From Streptomyces zhihengii (lineage in GTDB: Bacteria; Actinomycetota; Actinomycetes; Streptomycetales; Streptomycetaceae): DNA of 64,000 nt. Position 1 is the first letter of the stretch; the number at the start of each line of letters is the position of its first letter. The notes beneath the pieces were generated by a model that was not told where the DNA came from, searched no databases, and was given only the letters and a program-made list of their open reading frames with translations. The stretch is taken from NCBI RefSeq assembly GCF_016919245.1, contig NZ_JAFEJA010000001.1, forward strand, positions 1,054,001 to 1,118,000. Reading direction: 5' to 3'. This document shows, in pieces, positions 56,331 to 64,000 of the stretch. The position numbers were made by a program, and so were the translations under genes.

Positions 56331-56359
56331 TTGACCCCCGTGGACGGCGCTCCTACGCT
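56331..56359 (+). promoter_or_regulatory. Probable promoter of the ThuA/isomerase operon
   Basis: TTGACC (56331-56336) and TACGCT (56354-56359) are 17 bp apart, a good housekeeping match. Operators flank it on both sides. Confidence 0.7.
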
Positions 56360-56371
56360 GTGCCGGTACTC

Positions 56372-56385
56372 AGAAAGCGCTTTCT
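56372..56385. promoter_or_regulatory. LacI-type operator palindrome
   Basis: AGAAAGCGCTTTCT is a perfect 14-bp palindrome, about 12 bp after the -10 and 36 bp before the ATG, so a bound repressor would block transcription initiation. Confidence 0.75.
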
Positions 56386-56420
56386 ACAATCCGTAGCCGG
56401 CCCACAGCACCGGGAGCGCC

Positions 56421-59400
56421 ATGAGCCGTCATCGCCATCGTCCCCGCGGGAGCGCGCGTTCCGCCCTCACCGCCCTGACCGCACTGCTGGCCCTGCTCGT
56501 CGGCCTCGGGGTGACCCTGTCACCGCCGGCCGAGGCGGCGCCCTACCGCGTCCTCGTCTTCTCCAAGGTCACGAACTTCACCCACGACTCGATCCCCGCG
56601 GGCATCGAGGCCGTCGAGAAGCTCGGCGCCGAGAACGGCTTCGAGGTCGAGGCCACGGACGACGCGTCCGTCTTCACCGACACCGGGCTCGCCCCCTTCC
56701 AGGCGATCGTCTTCAACAACACCAACTCCACGCCCGAGAGCGGTGATCTGCTCGACGAGAGCCAGCGCGCCGCGCTCCAGCGGTACATCCGCGCCGGCGG
56801 CGGCTGGGTCGGACTGCACGCCGCGTCCGCCAGCGAGCGCGACTGGGACTGGTACGAGGGGCTCGTCGGGGCCATGTTCGACAAGCACCCCGCCGTCCAG
56901 ACCGGCCGCGTCAAGGTGCTCGACCGCACCCACCCCTCCACCGAAGGGCTTCCGGAACTCTGGGAGCGCACCGAGGAGTGGTACAACTGGCGCACCAACC
57001 CGACCGGCAAGGTCCACACCCTCGCCCAGATCAAGGTGCGCGACGGCGTCACCGGCCTGGACGAGGGCGTCGACCACCCGTGGTCCTGGTGCCAGAACTA
57101 CGACGGCGGACGCTCCTGGTTCACCGCGGGCGGCCACGCGGCCTCCGCGTTCCAGGAGGAGGACTTCCTGCGGCACCTGCTCGGCGGGATCCAGTGGGCC
57201 GCGGGCAGCAAGCCCGGCGACTGCACCGCCACCCGCACCGGGGCCTTCCAGCGCACCCCGCTCGTCACCGGTGACCTCGCCGACCCCTTCGAGCTGGCCG
57301 TGGCCCCCGACCGGCGGGTGTTCTTCATCCAGCGCACCGGCAAGGTCAAGATCGTCGACCAGCGGACGCTGAAGGTCACGACGGCGCTCGACTTCGCGTA
57401 CACCCCGGAGATGACCAGCCAGTCCGACGGGCTGCTCGGGCTCGCGCTCGACCCGCGGTTCGCCGAGAACAACTGGCTGTACCTGCTGAACTCCGACAAG
57501 ACCGAGAAACGGCTCAACCTCTCCCGGTTCACCGTCAGCGGCGACACCATCGACCCCGCCTCCGAGAAGCGGCTGCTGACCGTGCCCACCCTCCGCGGCG
57601 AGGGCCGCGCCAACTCGCACATGGCGGGATCGCTCGCCTTCGGCCGCGACGGCAGCCTCTACGTCGCCACCGGCGACAACACCGACCCGTTCGCGTCCGA
57701 CGGCTTCACCCCCATCGACGAGGGCGAGGGCCGCCGCGCCTGGGACGCGCAGGGCACCTCCGGCAACACGAACGACCTGCGCGGCAAGATCCTGCGCATC
57801 ACCCCGCAGGACGACGGCACCTACACCGTGCCCGAGGGCAACCTCTTCGCCCCCGGCACCGAGAAGACCCGCCCCGAGATCTACGCCATGGGCCTGCGCA
57901 ACCCCTTCCGGATCACCGCGGACCCGGTCAGCGGCGCCGTGATGGTCGCCGACTACGGGCCCGACGCCCGTGCCGCGAAGGCCGACCGGGGCCCCGAGGG
58001 CACCGTCGAGTTCCTGCGCATCACCCGCCCGGGCAACCACGGCTGGCCCTACTGCGTCGGCGCCAACACCCCGTTCAACGACTACGACTTCGCGACGAGG
58101 ACACCGGGGCCGAAGTTCGACTGCGCCCGGCTCGTCAACGACTCCCCCAACAACACCGGTCTGCGGGAACTGCCGCCCGCCGAGCCGGCCACGGTCTGGT
58201 ACGCCTACTCGGCGTCCGCCGAGTTCCCCGAACTGGGCACCGGCGGAGGCGGCCCCATGGGCGGCCCCGTCTACGACCACGACCCGGCCAACACCTACCA
58301 GGGCAGGTTCCCCGCCTCCTTCGAGGGCAAGTGGCTCACCTACGAGCTGACCCGCAAGTGGTTCAAGACCTTCTCGTTCCAGCAGCGGGACCAGACCTTC
58401 CGGGACCCCCGCTTCGCCCCGGCGAAGGCCGGTGACCTGCACTCCATCAACACGGTCTTCGCCGACATGGAGTGGAACCAGCCCTTCGACGCCGACTTCG
58501 GGCCCGACGGAGCCCTCTACGTCATCGACTTCGGCCTCGGCAGCGGCACCGGCCGCGGCGGCAGCAACGAGGGCGCCGGCATCTACCGCATCGACCACGT
58601 CGGCGACGAGCGGCTGCCCGACGCCAAGGCGACGGCCACCCCCGACAGCGGCAGCGCGCCCCTGACGGTCGCCTTCTCCGCCGAGGGCTCCGGGCTGCCC
58701 GACGGCAAGCCCGTCACCTACGCCTGGGACTTCGACGGCGACGGGACCACCGACTCCACCGAGGCGGCGCCCACCCATGTCTACCGCGAGAAGGGCCGGT
58801 TCACCGCCCGGCTCACCGTCACCGGCCCCGGCGGCCTGACCGGGCTCGCCGTCCAGGACGTCACCGTCGGCAACACCCGCCCCGTCGTGACCCTCCAGCA
58901 GCCGCCGGACGGGGGCATGTTCGCCTTCGGCGACACCATCCCCTTCACCGTCAAGGTCAAGGACAAGGAGGACGGCCGGATCGACTGCTCCCGCGTCGTC
59001 GTCCAGTCGCAGCTCGGCCACGACTCCCATCTGCACCCGCTCGACAACTACACCGGCTGCACGGGCGAGATCGTGACCGACGCCGGTGACAGCCACGGAC
59101 CGGGCCAGAACCTCTACTACGGCATCACCGCCCAGTACGAGGACAAGGCGGCACCCGGCGTCCCCGCGCTCACCGGATCCTCCTCCCTCACCCTGCGGAC
59201 CGCCTTCCGCGAGGCCGAGCACCTCACCTCCACCGGCGGAGCGGGCGGCGGCACCGTCGTCGCCTCCCGCGCCGACGCCTCGGGCGGCAAACGGCTCACC
59301 GAGATCGAGCACGGCGACTGGATGGCCCTCGACCCCGTCAGCCTCAAGGGCATCTCCTCGGTGACCGTCGGCGCCGCGTCCGGAGGGCTCGGCGGCACGG

Positions 59401-59891
59401 TCGAGTTCCGCGCCGGATCGCCGACCGGAACCCTCCTCGGCAGCGTCCGGATACCGCCCACCGGCGGCTGGGGCGACCTCGTCTCCCCCACCACCGCGCT
59501 CACCGACCCGGGCGGGACGTTCCCGCTGTACGCGGTCTTCACCAACCCCGAGTGGTCGGACGGCAAGCAGGACCTGTTCGCCGTCGACTGGCTGCACTTC
59601 AACGGACCCGGCGTGGAGAAGCGCGCCGGCGCCGAGGTCGCCGTGACGGCACGGCCCGCCACCGGCCCCGCGCCGCTGGCCGTGCAGCTCACCGCCCGCG
59701 TCACCCTGCCGGAAGGCCGCACGGCCGCGTCCTACCACTGGGACTTCGGCGACAACACCCGGCCCGCCGGCCCGGAGGGCCCCACGGCCACCCACACCTG
59801 GCCCCGGCCCGGCGCCTACACCGCGCACCTGACCGTCACCGACGACAGGGGCGACACCACCACCAGCCATGTCCGCATCACGGTCGGTTGA
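56421..59891 (+). CDS. Secreted ThuA / PQQ-type sugar dehydrogenase-propeller / PKD / CBM6 multidomain protein
   Basis: A 1,156-residue secreted protein. ATG 56421 has GGGAG upstream. Signal peptide to about residue 40 (PAEAAP). Domains: ThuA-like (about 42-260; RVLVFSKVTNFTHDSIPAGI, GGGWVGLHAASASE), a glucose/sorbosone-dehydrogenase-type propeller (about 285-720; DGLLGLALDPRFAENNWLYL, NDLRGKILRITPQDDGTY, MGLRNPFRITADP, GNHGWPYC), a PKD domain (about 735-815), an Ig-like segment (about 825-920), a CBM6-like domain (about 930-1055; FREAEHLTSTGGAGGG) and a second PKD (about 1070-1156). It probably oxidises or otherwise modifies a polysaccharide-derived sugar outside the cell. The gene downstream encodes a secreted isomerase and starts 11 bp later. 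Confidence 0.9.
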   Translation: MSRHRHRPRGSARSALTALTALLALLVGLGVTLSPPAEAAPYRVLVFSKVTNFTHDSIPAGIEAVEKLGAENGFEVEATDDASVFTDTGLAPFQAIVFNNTNSTPESGDLLDESQRAALQRYIRAGGGWVGLHAASASERDWDWYEGLVGAMFDKHPAVQTGRVKVLDRTHPSTEGLPELWERTEEWYNWRTNPTGKVHTLAQIKVRDGVTGLDEGVDHPWSWCQNYDGGRSWFTAGGHAASAFQEEDFLRHLLGGIQWAAGSKPGDCTATRTGAFQRTPLVTGDLADPFELAVAPDRRVFFIQRTGKVKIVDQRTLKVTTALDFAYTPEMTSQSDGLLGLALDPRFAENNWLYLLNSDKTEKRLNLSRFTVSGDTIDPASEKRLLTVPTLRGEGRANSHMAGSLAFGRDGSLYVATGDNTDPFASDGFTPIDEGEGRRAWDAQGTSGNTNDLRGKILRITPQDDGTYTVPEGNLFAPGTEKTRPEIYAMGLRNPFRITADPVSGAVMVADYGPDARAAKADRGPEGTVEFLRITRPGNHGWPYCVGANTPFNDYDFATRTPGPKFDCARLVNDSPNNTGLRELPPAEPATVWYAYSASAEFPELGTGGGGPMGGPVYDHDPANTYQGRFPASFEGKWLTYELTRKWFKTFSFQQRDQTFRDPRFAPAKAGDLHSINTVFADMEWNQPFDADFGPDGALYVIDFGLGSGTGRGGSNEGAGIYRIDHVGDERLPDAKATATPDSGSAPLTVAFSAEGSGLPDGKPVTYAWDFDGDGTTDSTEAAPTHVYREKGRFTARLTVTGPGGLTGLAVQDVTVGNTRPVVTLQQPPDGGMFAFGDTIPFTVKVKDKEDGRIDCSRVVVQSQLGHDSHLHPLDNYTGCTGEIVTDAGDSHGPGQNLYYGITAQYEDKAAPGVPALTGSSSLTLRTAFREAEHLTSTGGAGGGTVVASRADASGGKRLTEIEHGDWMALDPVSLKGISSVTVGAASGGLGGTVEFRAGSPTGTLLGSVRIPPTGGWGDLVSPTTALTDPGGTFPLYAVFTNPEWSDGKQDLFAVDWLHFNGPGVEKRAGAEVAVTARPATGPAPLAVQLTARVTLPEGRTAASYHWDFGDNTRPAGPEGPTATHTWPRPGAYTAHLTVTDDRGDTTTSHVRITVG

Positions 59892-59901
59892 GGAGACGCA
59901 C

Positions 59902-60777
59902 ATGGACCACAGCAGACGCGCGGTACTCGGCGGGGCGCTGGGGCTCGCCGCCGGGGTGCTCCCGTTCACCGGGGGCGCGGCGCACGCCGCGCCCGCCGGT
60001 GCGGCCGGCCGCCGCCGGCGGCGTATCCCGCCGTCCGGGATCGGCATGCACCTCTACACCATGCGCACCCCGCTGGCCGCGGACTTCCGCGGCACGCTCG
60101 AACAGCTCGCCGACATCGGCTACGCCACGGTCGGCGTCAGCGGCCGCCACGGCAACGACGCGGCCGCGATCCGCGCCATGCTCGACGCGACCCGGCTGCG
60201 GGCGGTGCTGGAGCACGTCGGATACGACACGGTCCGGGGCAGCGGCCTGCCCCGGGCCCTCGACGACCTCCACACCCTCGGCGCCCGCTGGATCGTCGTC
60301 CCGAGCCTGCCCGGCGCCCTGCACACACCGGCGGGCTTCCGGGAGGCGGCCCGCGAGTTCAACAAGGCTGGCCTGGCCGCACGGAACGCGGGGCTCGGTC
60401 CGCTCCTGTTCCACAACCACGGGGACGACCACAAGACCGTGGACGGGGAGGTGCTGTACGACATCCTCCTGAAGGAGACCGACCCCGAGCTCGTCGGCTT
60501 CGAACTCGACGTCTACTGGGCGGCGAAGGGGGGCGGCAGCGACCCCCAGGACCTCTTCGTCCGCCACCGCCGCCGCTTCCCGGCGCTCCACGTCAAGGAC
60601 ATGGCGCCCGGCGGGGGCTTCGAGGACGTCGGCTCCGGCGTCCTCGACTTCGCCGCGATGTTCGACACCGCCCGCCAGGGCGGCGTCAAACAGTGGCTCG
60701 TCGAACACGACGCCCCCGCGGACCCGTTCGCGACGGCCCGCAACAGCTACGCCTACCTGGCGGGGCTGCGGTACTAG
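59902..60777 (+). CDS. Secreted sugar phosphate isomerase/epimerase-like TIM-barrel protein
   Basis: A 291-residue protein with a Tat signal (SRRAVLGGALGLAAG) ending near AHA-AP. ATG 59902 has a GAGGAGACG RBS. The TIM-barrel core shows GIGMHLYTMRTPLAADFRGT, LGPLLFHNHGDDHKTVDG with metal-ligand His/Glu, ELVGFELDVYWAAKGG and FPALHVKDMAPGGGFEDVGS. These are marks of the xylose-isomerase-like AP-endonuclease 2 superfamily. It is co-transcribed with the ThuA protein and presumably acts on its product. The stop codon TAG lies within the 8-bp target duplication of the adjacent insertion sequence; the gene itself is intact. Confidence 0.9.
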   Translation: MDHSRRAVLGGALGLAAGVLPFTGGAAHAAPAGAAGRRRRRIPPSGIGMHLYTMRTPLAADFRGTLEQLADIGYATVGVSGRHGNDAAAIRAMLDATRLRAVLEHVGYDTVRGSGLPRALDDLHTLGARWIVVPSLPGALHTPAGFREAAREFNKAGLAARNAGLGPLLFHNHGDDHKTVDGEVLYDILLKETDPELVGFELDVYWAAKGGGSDPQDLFVRHRRRFPALHVKDMAPGGGFEDVGSGVLDFAAMFDTARQGGVKQWLVEHDAPADPFATARNSYAYLAGLRY

Positions 60778-60779
60778 CC
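60772..60779. repeat. Target-site duplication, left copy
   Basis: TACTAGCC directly before the left terminal repeat; the same 8 bp follow the right terminal repeat at 62280-62287. It contains the last codon and TAG stop of the isomerase gene. Confidence 0.9.
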
Positions 60780-60834
60780 CCAATGCCGTGTAGTTAGGGC
60801 TCTGGGCTGCTTGTCAAGCACACTAATGAAGTGA

Positions 60835-60888
60835 CGGAGCTCCTGCTAGAACCGTGTCGACCAAGATCACTGTTCAGCAGGAGCTCCG
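60835..60888 (+). promoter_or_regulatory. Hairpin over the transposase RBS and start
   Basis: CGGAGCTCCTGCT (60835-60847) and AGCAGGAGCTCCG (60876-60888) are perfect 13-bp arms around a 28-nt loop. The right arm contains the GGAG RBS and ends immediately before the TTG start, so the folded transcript would hide the ribosome site. Confidence 0.7.
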
Positions 60889-62244
60889 TTGGCCGCCAAG
60901 TCTGTCATCTCTCGTGAAGTAGCGGTTGCGGCAGGGGCGTTTGCCCCCGGCCATCTCGGCGAGCTGACACGGATTGTCCCGTTCGAGATGGTCGATGAGG
61001 TGTTGGCAGATACCGGCAGAACCCAGCAGCGGATACGGGACCTTCCCTCGCGCGTGGTGGTGTATCTGCTGCTGGGCGGGGCATTGTTCCCGGGGCTCGG
61101 ATGGCAGCAGGTGTGGCAGCGGCTGACGGCCGGCCTGGACGGACTGCCGACGGCGACTCCCACGGCCGGCGCGCTGGCCCAGGCCCGCAAGAGGCTCGGG
61201 ACCCGACCGTTGCGTCACCTGTTCGACTTGCTTCGTGGACCGGCCGCGGGACTCGGGATCGCCGGAACGCGGTGGCACGGACTGCTCGTCTGCGCCATCG
61301 ACGGCACGTTGATGGCAGTGCCGGACAGCCCCGCGAACCAGGCCGAGTTCACCAGGCACCGCTGCAACAATGGCGGCGCGGGATACCCCTCACTGCGGCT
61401 TCTGATCCTGGTCGCCTGCGGAACCCGAACCGTCATGGACGCGGTATTCGGTCCGGCCACCGACGGTGAGACCACCTACGCTCCACGCCTGGTCCGAAGC
61501 CTGCGGGAAGACATGATCGTCCTGCTGGACCGGAACTTCGCCGTCCAGGCCCTGATCGAAGCAGTCACCTTGAGGAGCGCACACGTCCTGGTCCGGGTGA
61601 AGGAGAACCGCAGACTGCCGGTCCTGCGACGCTTCCCCGACGGCTCCTGGCTCTCCCGGATCGGACCCGTTCCGGTCCGTGTTGTCTGCTGCGAGATCAC
61701 CATCAGCACATCACAGGGACGACGCACCGGCGCATACCGGCTGGTCACAACCCTGACCGACCCCTTCACCCACCCCGCCGGCGATCTGATCGGGCTGTAT
61801 CACGAGCGGTGGGAAATCGAGACCACCTATCTGGAGATCAAGTCGACGATCCTCGGCGGTCGGGTCCTTCGTGCCCGCACTCCCGCCGGTGTCGCCCAGG
61901 AAGTCTTCGCAGTGCTGGTCACCTACCAGGTCCTGCGGCTGGCGATGGCGGACGCCACCGCCAGCCGGCCCGGGACCGACCCCGACCGGGCGAGTTTCTC
62001 CATCGCCCTGAACACCGCCCGCGATCTGGTCATCCAGGCCGCAGGCGTGTTCAGTGGCGCCGTGATCGACCTCGTCGGCACCATAGGCCGCCGAATCCTG
62101 GCCGCCCTCATGCCCGACCGCCGTGTCCGCACCCGTCCACGCGTCGTGAAACGGGCCATCTCGAGATACAACGCAAGAGGCACCGTCGACCGCACCACCT
62201 ACAGGGCCACGATCAGCGTCCACATCCTGACGCCCGCCCCTTGA
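60889..62244 (+). CDS. IS4-family DDE transposase
   Basis: A 451-residue transposase. The start is probably TTG 60889 with GGAG five bases upstream; no better start is in frame. The N-terminal DNA-binding region reads LPSRVVVYLLLGGALFPGLG, and the DDE catalytic residues appear as CAIDGT (first Asp), LLDRNF (second Asp) and the Y-(2)-R-(3)-E-(6)-K signature YHERWEIETTYLEIK (Glu and following Lys). These are the hallmarks of the IS4 group. It cuts and pastes the element at the 20-bp ends. The coding sequence is intact. GC content is lower than the neighbours, consistent with a mobile origin. Confidence 0.95.
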   Translation: MAAKSVISREVAVAAGAFAPGHLGELTRIVPFEMVDEVLADTGRTQQRIRDLPSRVVVYLLLGGALFPGLGWQQVWQRLTAGLDGLPTATPTAGALAQARKRLGTRPLRHLFDLLRGPAAGLGIAGTRWHGLLVCAIDGTLMAVPDSPANQAEFTRHRCNNGGAGYPSLRLLILVACGTRTVMDAVFGPATDGETTYAPRLVRSLREDMIVLLDRNFAVQALIEAVTLRSAHVLVRVKENRRLPVLRRFPDGSWLSRIGPVPVRVVCCEITISTSQGRRTGAYRLVTTLTDPFTHPAGDLIGLYHERWEIETTYLEIKSTILGGRVLRARTPAGVAQEVFAVLVTYQVLRLAMADATASRPGTDPDRASFSIALNTARDLVIQAAGVFSGAVIDLVGTIGRRILAALMPDRRVRTRPRVVKRAISRYNARGTVDRTTYRATISVHILTPAP

Positions 62245-62279
62245 CACCGCCCACGGCACCCCTAACTACACGGCATTGG

Positions 62280-62287
62280 TACTAGCC
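62280..62287. repeat. Target-site duplication, right copy
   Basis: TACTAGCC following the right terminal repeat, identical to 60772-60779. Confidence 0.9.
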
Positions 62288-63054
62288 CTCCGGGGGCGGG
62301 TGATCGTTTGCGCCGGGGTTGCCCGCCCCCACGGACTGCGGCGTGCGGGCCGTCGTGTGCCCGCACCCCCGCTGCGCGCGGGTGTCCTCAAGCGCCGGAC
62401 GGGCTGAGGTTGCCCGGCCTGGGCCCGGCCCGTGGGGTGGGGGTCCCGGGCCCCGCGGACCGGTCCGCCCTCGGTGGGGGATCGACCCGCCTGCGGGCCG
62501 GTGGTCGCGGCACCGCGCTGCGCGCGGTGTGGTCAAGCGCCGGACGGGCTGAGGGTGCCCGGGTTCGTGGGTTGTGGCACCGTGCTGCGCACAGGTGTGG
62601 TCAAGCGCCGGAGGGGCTGAAATGCCCCCTCCGCCACGACGGACGGGCCGGTTCCCGTGGGCGGGGGCGCGGAGGGGGTGGGTGAGGGCGATAAAACGGT
62701 CGTCGCGTTAGGGACGGGCCAACCTCGGGCGAGCCTCGCCCGCACCCACCCCCGCAGCGCCCCAACGGCACCCACACCAACCGGACCCGCCCCGGGCAAC
62801 CCCAGCCCGTCCGGCGCTTGAGGACACCCGCGCGCAGCGCGGGTGCGCCACGACCACCGGCCCGCAGGCCGGAACAACCCGCCCGGCACCAGGGCACCCC
62901 ACGCGCAGCGCGGGTGCGCACCCACCGGCCCGCACGGGACCGGCAACCCCAACCCCATCAGCCCGGCCGGCGCTTGAGGACACCCGCGCGCAGCGGGGGT
63001 GCGCCCACCACCACCGGCCACCACGCCGGCAACCACCACCGGCCACGCGGCCGG
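62288..63054. repeat. Intergenic repeat block B (inverted relative to block A)
   Basis: 767 bp of non-coding repeat DNA between the IS and the MerR gene. The TCAAGCGCCGGACGGGCTGA core, or its complement with a few changes, occurs at 62388, 62533, 62601, 62802 and 62958. The stretch 62501-62860 is nearly the reverse complement of 15950-16317, including the AT-rich element at 62690-62713. Several open frames here are repeat shadows. Confidence 0.85.
62690..62713 (+). repeat. AT-containing 24-bp element, copy B
   Basis: Begins GATAAAACGGTCGTCG and ends CGTTAGGG where the block A copies end AGCTAGGG. Its placement relative to the repeat units matches copy A1 in the inverted block. Confidence 0.7.
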
Positions 63055-63858
63055 CTACCCCCACCTCGCCTCATCCGGATCCACCCCATGTGCACGCGCG
63101 CTCGCGTCCACGATGTGGCGGAACCAGGCGGCGAGGCCGGGCCGGACCCCGTCGTAGTGGGCGGCGAACCCCGGATCCGCCTCGTACATCCGGCCGAGGC
63201 AGACCTGCATCTCCCGGGTGAGGGGGAAGTACGAGGAGAACACCTCCCGGTGCCGCTCGGCCAGCCGGTTCCCCTCCGGGCTGCCGGGCTCCACCCCGGC
63301 GTCCATCGCCTCACCGAGCGCACGGTCGAAGGCGGTCGCGGCGTCGGCGACGGCCTGCCATTCCTCCGGGCCGCGAGCGGCCGCCCGTTCGGCGTACTGC
63401 TGCCATTGCGCCGTGTCGCCGTAGAGCCGGCGGGCCTTGACGGGCCCCTCCGGGTCCCACCGGGGACCGAAGATCTCGGCCTGCTGCCCGGCGGTCAGCA
63501 GCATGCCGTGCTCGTGGGCGTCGATCATCCGGTCCAGTCCGGTGCGGAGCTGCCGGAGGCGGTCGATCCGCTCGGTCACCCGGTCGCGCTGGGCGCGGAG
63601 TGCCGTGGGCACGTCCTCGGTCGCGTCGTCCAGCACGGCGCGGATCCGCTCCAGGTCGAGGCCGAGCTCGCGGTAGACGACGACGCGGTGCAGCCGCTCG
63701 AGATCACCGGCGGTGTAGAGCCGGTATCCGGCGGCCGTGCGCAGCGAGGGGCGGGCCAGACCTGTCTCGTCCCAGTGGTGCAGGGCGCGGACCGTCACTC
63801 CGAGGAGCTTCGCGGCCCGGCCCACGGTCAGGCCGTCGGGGTCGGTGGCATCAGGCAT
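63055..63858 (-). CDS. MerR-family regulator, TipA-like
   Basis: A 267-residue regulator. ATG 63858 overlaps the preceding gene's stop (ATGCCTGA), supporting this start; ATG 63867 and GTG 63885 are alternatives. The MerR winged HTH is at about residues 8-75 (TVGRAAKLLGVTVRALHHWD, then SLRTAAGYRLYTAGDLERLH), a coiled linker follows (RDRVTERIDRLRQLRTGLDR), and the C-terminal about 120 residues match the TipAS antibiotic-recognition domain (QWQQYAERAAARGPEEWQAV, FSSYFPLTREMQVCLGRMYE). TipAS proteins bind thiopeptide-type antibiotics and activate transcription; ligand here unknown. Confidence 0.9.
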   Translation of the reverse strand: MPDATDPDGLTVGRAAKLLGVTVRALHHWDETGLARPSLRTAAGYRLYTAGDLERLHRVVVYRELGLDLERIRAVLDDATEDVPTALRAQRDRVTERIDRLRQLRTGLDRMIDAHEHGMLLTAGQQAEIFGPRWDPEGPVKARRLYGDTAQWQQYAERAAARGPEEWQAVADAATAFDRALGEAMDAGVEPGSPEGNRLAERHREVFSSYFPLTREMQVCLGRMYEADPGFAAHYDGVRPGLAAWFRHIVDASARAHGVDPDEARWG

Positions 63859-64000
63859 GGTCCGCATTGTCGCCGGGTCCGTCACCGGGCGGGGTGATGC
63901 CGATGGCCGCGAGGTTCCGCGCCTCCTGGCTCGCCGGGTCGAACGGCTTCGCCGCCGTGAAGACGATCCGCGCGTTCTCGGGGGTGATCACCTCCACGTC
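63851..64000 (-). CDS. C-terminal 49 residues of an unrecognised gene (cut by window end)
   Basis: An open frame enters from the right edge of the window on the minus strand and ends at TGA 63851-63853. Its visible part starts DVEVITPENARIVFTAAKPF and ends in a Gly/Asp-rich tail. Coding character and the 8-bp overlap with the MerR start support a real gene, but no family can be assigned from this fragment. Confidence 0.6.
   Translation of the reverse strand, partial: DVEVITPENARIVFTAAKPFDPASQEARNLAAIGITPPGDGPGDNADHA

Larger units (their letters stand above)
60780..62279 (+). mobile_element. Intact IS4-family insertion sequence, 1,500 bp
   Basis: Bounded by perfect 20-bp inverted repeats: CCAATGCCGTGTAGTTAGGG at 60780-60799 and its complement at 62260-62279. 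The flanking TACTAGCC copies are an 8-bp target duplication. It carries one complete DDE transposase gene and no passenger genes. IS4-family elements typically duplicate 8-13 bp. Perfect ends, an open gene and identical target copies point to recent insertion. It lies between the isomerase gene and repeat block B without breaking a coding sequence. Confidence 0.95.

Noticed and set aside
62288..63054. Open frames in repeat block B suggesting a small gene
   Set aside because: Same repeat units as block A; no codon bias or motif.

Overview
The window is high-GC actinobacterial DNA, almost certainly from a Streptomyces chromosome. It has dense GTG/ATG starts with 1-4 nt stop/start overlaps, Tat and lipoprotein secretion signals, CBM2-bearing cellulases with CebR-type operators, a SpoIIE/HATPase phosphatase, a LAL regulator, an XRE/ATPase pair and a 2-methylisoborneol (2-MIB) locus. 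All calls rest on reading the translated sequence and motifs; no database search was run.

Layout. 1-9.8 kb: a pectin/plant-polysaccharide locus on the + strand (end of an oxidoreductase, DUF6807 protein, GH43, sugar-binding lipoprotein, CE12 rhamnogalacturonan acetylesterase, PL1 pectate lyase, CE8 pectinesterase). It faces a minus-strand unit of LacI regulator, ECF sigma factor and a frameshifted membrane protein. 9.9-15.2 kb: divergent GH6 and GH48 cellulases, both with CBM2, sharing a control region with CebR-like boxes. 15.4-17.3 kb: a flavin/PNPOx-like gene and 1.5 kb of non-coding DNA rich in Streptomyces intergenic repeats. 17.3-22.3 kb: LAL-type LuxR regulator, TetR regulator, an unknown protein and a TIGR03086-type protein. 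22.4-23.9 kb: a second secreted pectate lyase. 24.5-28.9 kb: the 2-MIB locus, with GPP C-methyltransferase, 2-MIB synthase with a long proline-rich N-terminus, and a family 2B encapsulin shell with a cyclic-nucleotide-binding-like domain.

29.2-37.2 kb: ATPase/XRE pair, tRNA-Pro(GGG), DUF309, DUF488, a TetR repressor divergent from PAP2-DMT genes across a perfect 16-bp inverted repeat, and a Ser/Thr kinase with a beta-propeller sensor. 37.5-44.6 kb: a sugar uptake and catabolism operon (DeoR regulator, ABC binding protein, two permeases, ROK kinase, PfkB kinase, class II aldolase). 44.7-55.3 kb: a GAF-PAS-SpoIIE-HATPase protein, Tat-exported phospholipase C, SRPBCC protein, katG and pntA-pntB. 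55.6 kb: a second, identical tRNA-Pro. 55.8-60.8 kb: a YjbR-like gene, then a large secreted ThuA/propeller/PKD/CBM6 protein with a secreted TIM-barrel isomerase, under a promoter flanked by two LacI-type palindromes. 60.8-62.3 kb: an intact 1,500-bp IS4-type element with 20-bp terminal repeats and an 8-bp target duplication. 62.3-63.1 kb: a repeat block that is an inverted copy of the 16-kb block. 63.1-64 kb: a MerR/TipA-like regulator and the end of another gene.

Functionally the window is dominated by plant cell-wall degradation (pectin, cellulose) under LacI/CebR-type palindromes with an AGCGCT core, plus a compartmentalised terpene odorant pathway. The best candidates for a second look are the encapsulin/2-MIB locus with an atypical nucleotide-binding cassette, the 46-kb-spaced inverted repeat blocks, the frameshifted sigma-operon partner, the IS with a start-codon-occluding hairpin, and the ThuA/isomerase pair with its dual operators.
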